This document shows positions 63,034-64,000 of a DNA stretch of 64,000 nt, one piece after another. Source of the DNA: Firmicutes bacterium UBA5010. GTDB lineage: Bacteria > Bacillota > Clostridia > Tissierellales > Sedimentibacteraceae. The stretch's first letter is position 1, and each line of letters starts with the position of its first letter. The stretch spans positions 18,773-82,772 of the forward strand of contig DGYI01000044.1 in the NCBI GenBank assembly GCA_002396645.1, written 5' to 3'. The translations under genes were made by a program, and so were the position numbers. Below the pieces are notes generated by a model. The model was not told the origin of the DNA, made no database searches, and was given only the letters and a program-made list of their open reading frames with translations.

Positions 63034-63062
63034 ATTATATTAGATTTTTAAATATAAGTCAA
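63034..63062 (-). promoter_or_regulatory. Sigma-A promoter of the structured leader and corC-type gene
   Basis: Minus strand TTGACT, 17-base spacer, TATAAT. The predicted start falls just before the structured element. Confidence 0.8.
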
Positions 63063-63079
63063 GATTTCAGTATTATTAT

Positions 63080-63871
63080 TTATCTTATCATACCGTATTT
63101 TAGTCTTATTCTGTCAAGTTTTTGTATCATGGTATCAGAAAGTACATATAAGAAAAAAACGGTGGCTACAGCATGTACCGTATCATATGGTATACCGGAT
63201 AAATAGACTGATATAAGTGACAGTTTTGTTATTCTGTTGCTTATCATTGCAAGGGAAGCAAAATTCATTATGCCTCCGTATATTATATATGTAATTAAAA
63301 ATCCAAAAATACACAGCGGTAATTTTCTCTTTTTTAAAAATCCTTTTCTTTGTAAAATTCCCGAAATAAATCCTATAATACCCAGACTGAACATTTGCCA
63401 GGGTGTCCACGGTCCCTGTCCGAAGAAAAAATTTGAGGCAAACACAGATACGGCTCCTACCAAAAATCCTGATTCCGCTCCGAATGTTACACCGGATATT
63501 ATCGTTATGGCTATCATTGGTTTAAAAGCGGGAAGCATAAAAAATACCGTTCTTCCTAAAACCGATATAGCTGATAAGCAGGCTATAACAATCAGCTCTC
63601 TTGCTTGGGGTTGTCTGTTTTCAAAAACCATAAAAAACGGCACTAATGTATATACTATTATAAGCATGCTTATATAATAATATTTTCTGTCATTAAGGTA
63701 TCTTATACCTATCCACATTGTCAAAGGTATTAAGAACATTATTATAGCAAGGCAGACTATAGTTCTGACACTCAAAGTTTTTTTGTCATACATATCTTTG
63801 TTCAGCTGAGGTTTTGATGACAAAATAATCTCGTTATATATATTCTCATTCACTTTAGGTTTTGTCTGCAT
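63080..63871 (-). CDS. ECF transporter S component (possible cobalamin type, CbrT-like)
   Basis: Integral membrane protein of 263 residues. A hydrophilic N-terminus (about 1-28) is followed by seven or so hydrophobic segments. The helix ARELIVIACLSAISVLGRTVFF and KPMIAITIISGVTFGAESGFLVGAVSVFASNFFFGQGPWTPWQM are typical of substrate-binding S components. It overlaps the end of an ECF ATPase gene by 22 bases. This subgroup resembles CbrT, a cobalamin-specific S component, and the corrinoid context supports that, but the substrate is inference. Confidence 0.75.
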   Translation of the reverse strand: MQTKPKVNENIYNEIILSSKPQLNKDMYDKKTLSVRTIVCLAIIMFLIPLTMWIGIRYLNDRKYYYISMLIIVYTLVPFFMVFENRQPQARELIVIACLSAISVLGRTVFFMLPAFKPMIAITIISGVTFGAESGFLVGAVSVFASNFFFGQGPWTPWQMFSLGIIGFISGILQRKGFLKKRKLPLCIFGFLITYIIYGGIMNFASLAMISNRITKLSLISVYLSGIPYDTVHAVATVFFLYVLSDTMIQKLDRIRLKYGMIR

Positions 63872-64000
63872 AACTCTACCACATCCTTCACAGTAATTGC
63901 ATTGTCAAATATATGTCTGGTCATTCTGTTTGAAAAAGTCGTATAAAAAGCATTTCCTGAAAAAAATTTATTCGGAACATTGCTTGTGACTATACTGCCG
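63850..64000 (-). CDS. ECF transporter ATPase, C-terminal end (partial)
   Basis: The window cuts this gene; only the last 49 codons are visible (SGNAFYTTFSNRMTRHIF, then DNAITVKDVVELCRQN). This tail resembles the C-terminus of fused ECF ATPases (NRFYTT-N-R, then AIT-DV), in which the final segment follows the second ATPase domain. It overlaps the S-component start, so the two are co-translated. Confidence 0.65.
   Translation of the reverse strand, partial: GSIVTSNVPNKFFSGNAFYTTFSNRMTRHIFDNAITVKDVVELCRQNLK

Noticed and set aside
1..64000. CRISPR arrays, prophage or insertion sequences.
   Set aside because: No regularly spaced identical repeats, integrases, transposases or phage structural genes were found; the only repeats are small hairpin elements.

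Overview
The window is low-G+C, Firmicutes-type DNA. Genes are tightly packed with strong AGGAGG-type ribosome sites and TTG/GTG starts. There is a T-box leader, SLH and lipoprotein export signals, and TTGACA/TATAAT promoters. A selenocysteine-containing amino-acid reductase, an anaerobic (cbi-type) cobalamin pathway, corrinoid methyltransferases and a double-cubane/activator pair point to a strictly anaerobic, amino-acid-fermenting member of the Clostridia/Tissierellia. I cannot name the species. No rRNA, CRISPR array, phage or transposase gene was seen.

Layout. 1-9.3 kb: a CorC-type membrane protein, a transglutaminase-like protein, a cutC-ROK kinase-nagA amino-sugar operon, an aminotransferase and a long PRPP synthetase. 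9.7-17.4 kb: tRNA-Lys and a sigma-54-controlled glycine/sarcosine/betaine-reductase-type operon (grdX, pyruvoyl proprotein, UGA-containing selenoprotein, YkvI-type transporter), with a divergent NtrC-type activator and an aminotransferase. 17.5-19.7 kb: a MerR regulator with a truncated Hsp33-like protein behind a classic 19-bp-spacer MerR promoter, a GNAT gene and a gene remnant. 19.8-25.5 kb: an oligopeptide/nickel-type ABC importer. 25.5-31.4 kb: a hydrolase/acyltransferase/DUF6320 cluster and T-box-controlled valS. 31.5-39.1 kb: two exported DUF4430 proteins behind a cobalamin riboswitch. 39.2-50.1 kb: an MFS transporter, a 2-hydroxyacyl-CoA-dehydratase-type activator and double-cubane protein, and an operon joining a CUT1-type ABC importer to a corrinoid protein and two uroporphyrinogen-decarboxylase-family methyltransferases. 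50.3-61.4 kb: a second cobalamin riboswitch driving btuF-btuC-btuD-cbiA-cbiC-cbiD-cbiF-cbiG-cbiJET. 61.4-64 kb: a second CorC-type gene behind an unidentified structured leader with a terminator, and the start of an ECF-transporter locus.

The right half is organised around corrinoids: capture at the surface, import, ring synthesis, and consumption by a methyltransferase system. The most unusual part is the riboswitch-controlled 1656-residue surface protein. It combines a DUF4430 domain with an alpha/alpha-toroid-like repeat region, the same two folds that make up animal transcobalamin and intrinsic factor. The second is the methyltransferase/ABC-importer operon, which looks built to import and demethylate an unknown methylated (possibly sugar-like) compound. 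Two families of small hairpin repeats are also scattered through the window; one sits repeatedly in gaps within ABC-transporter operons.
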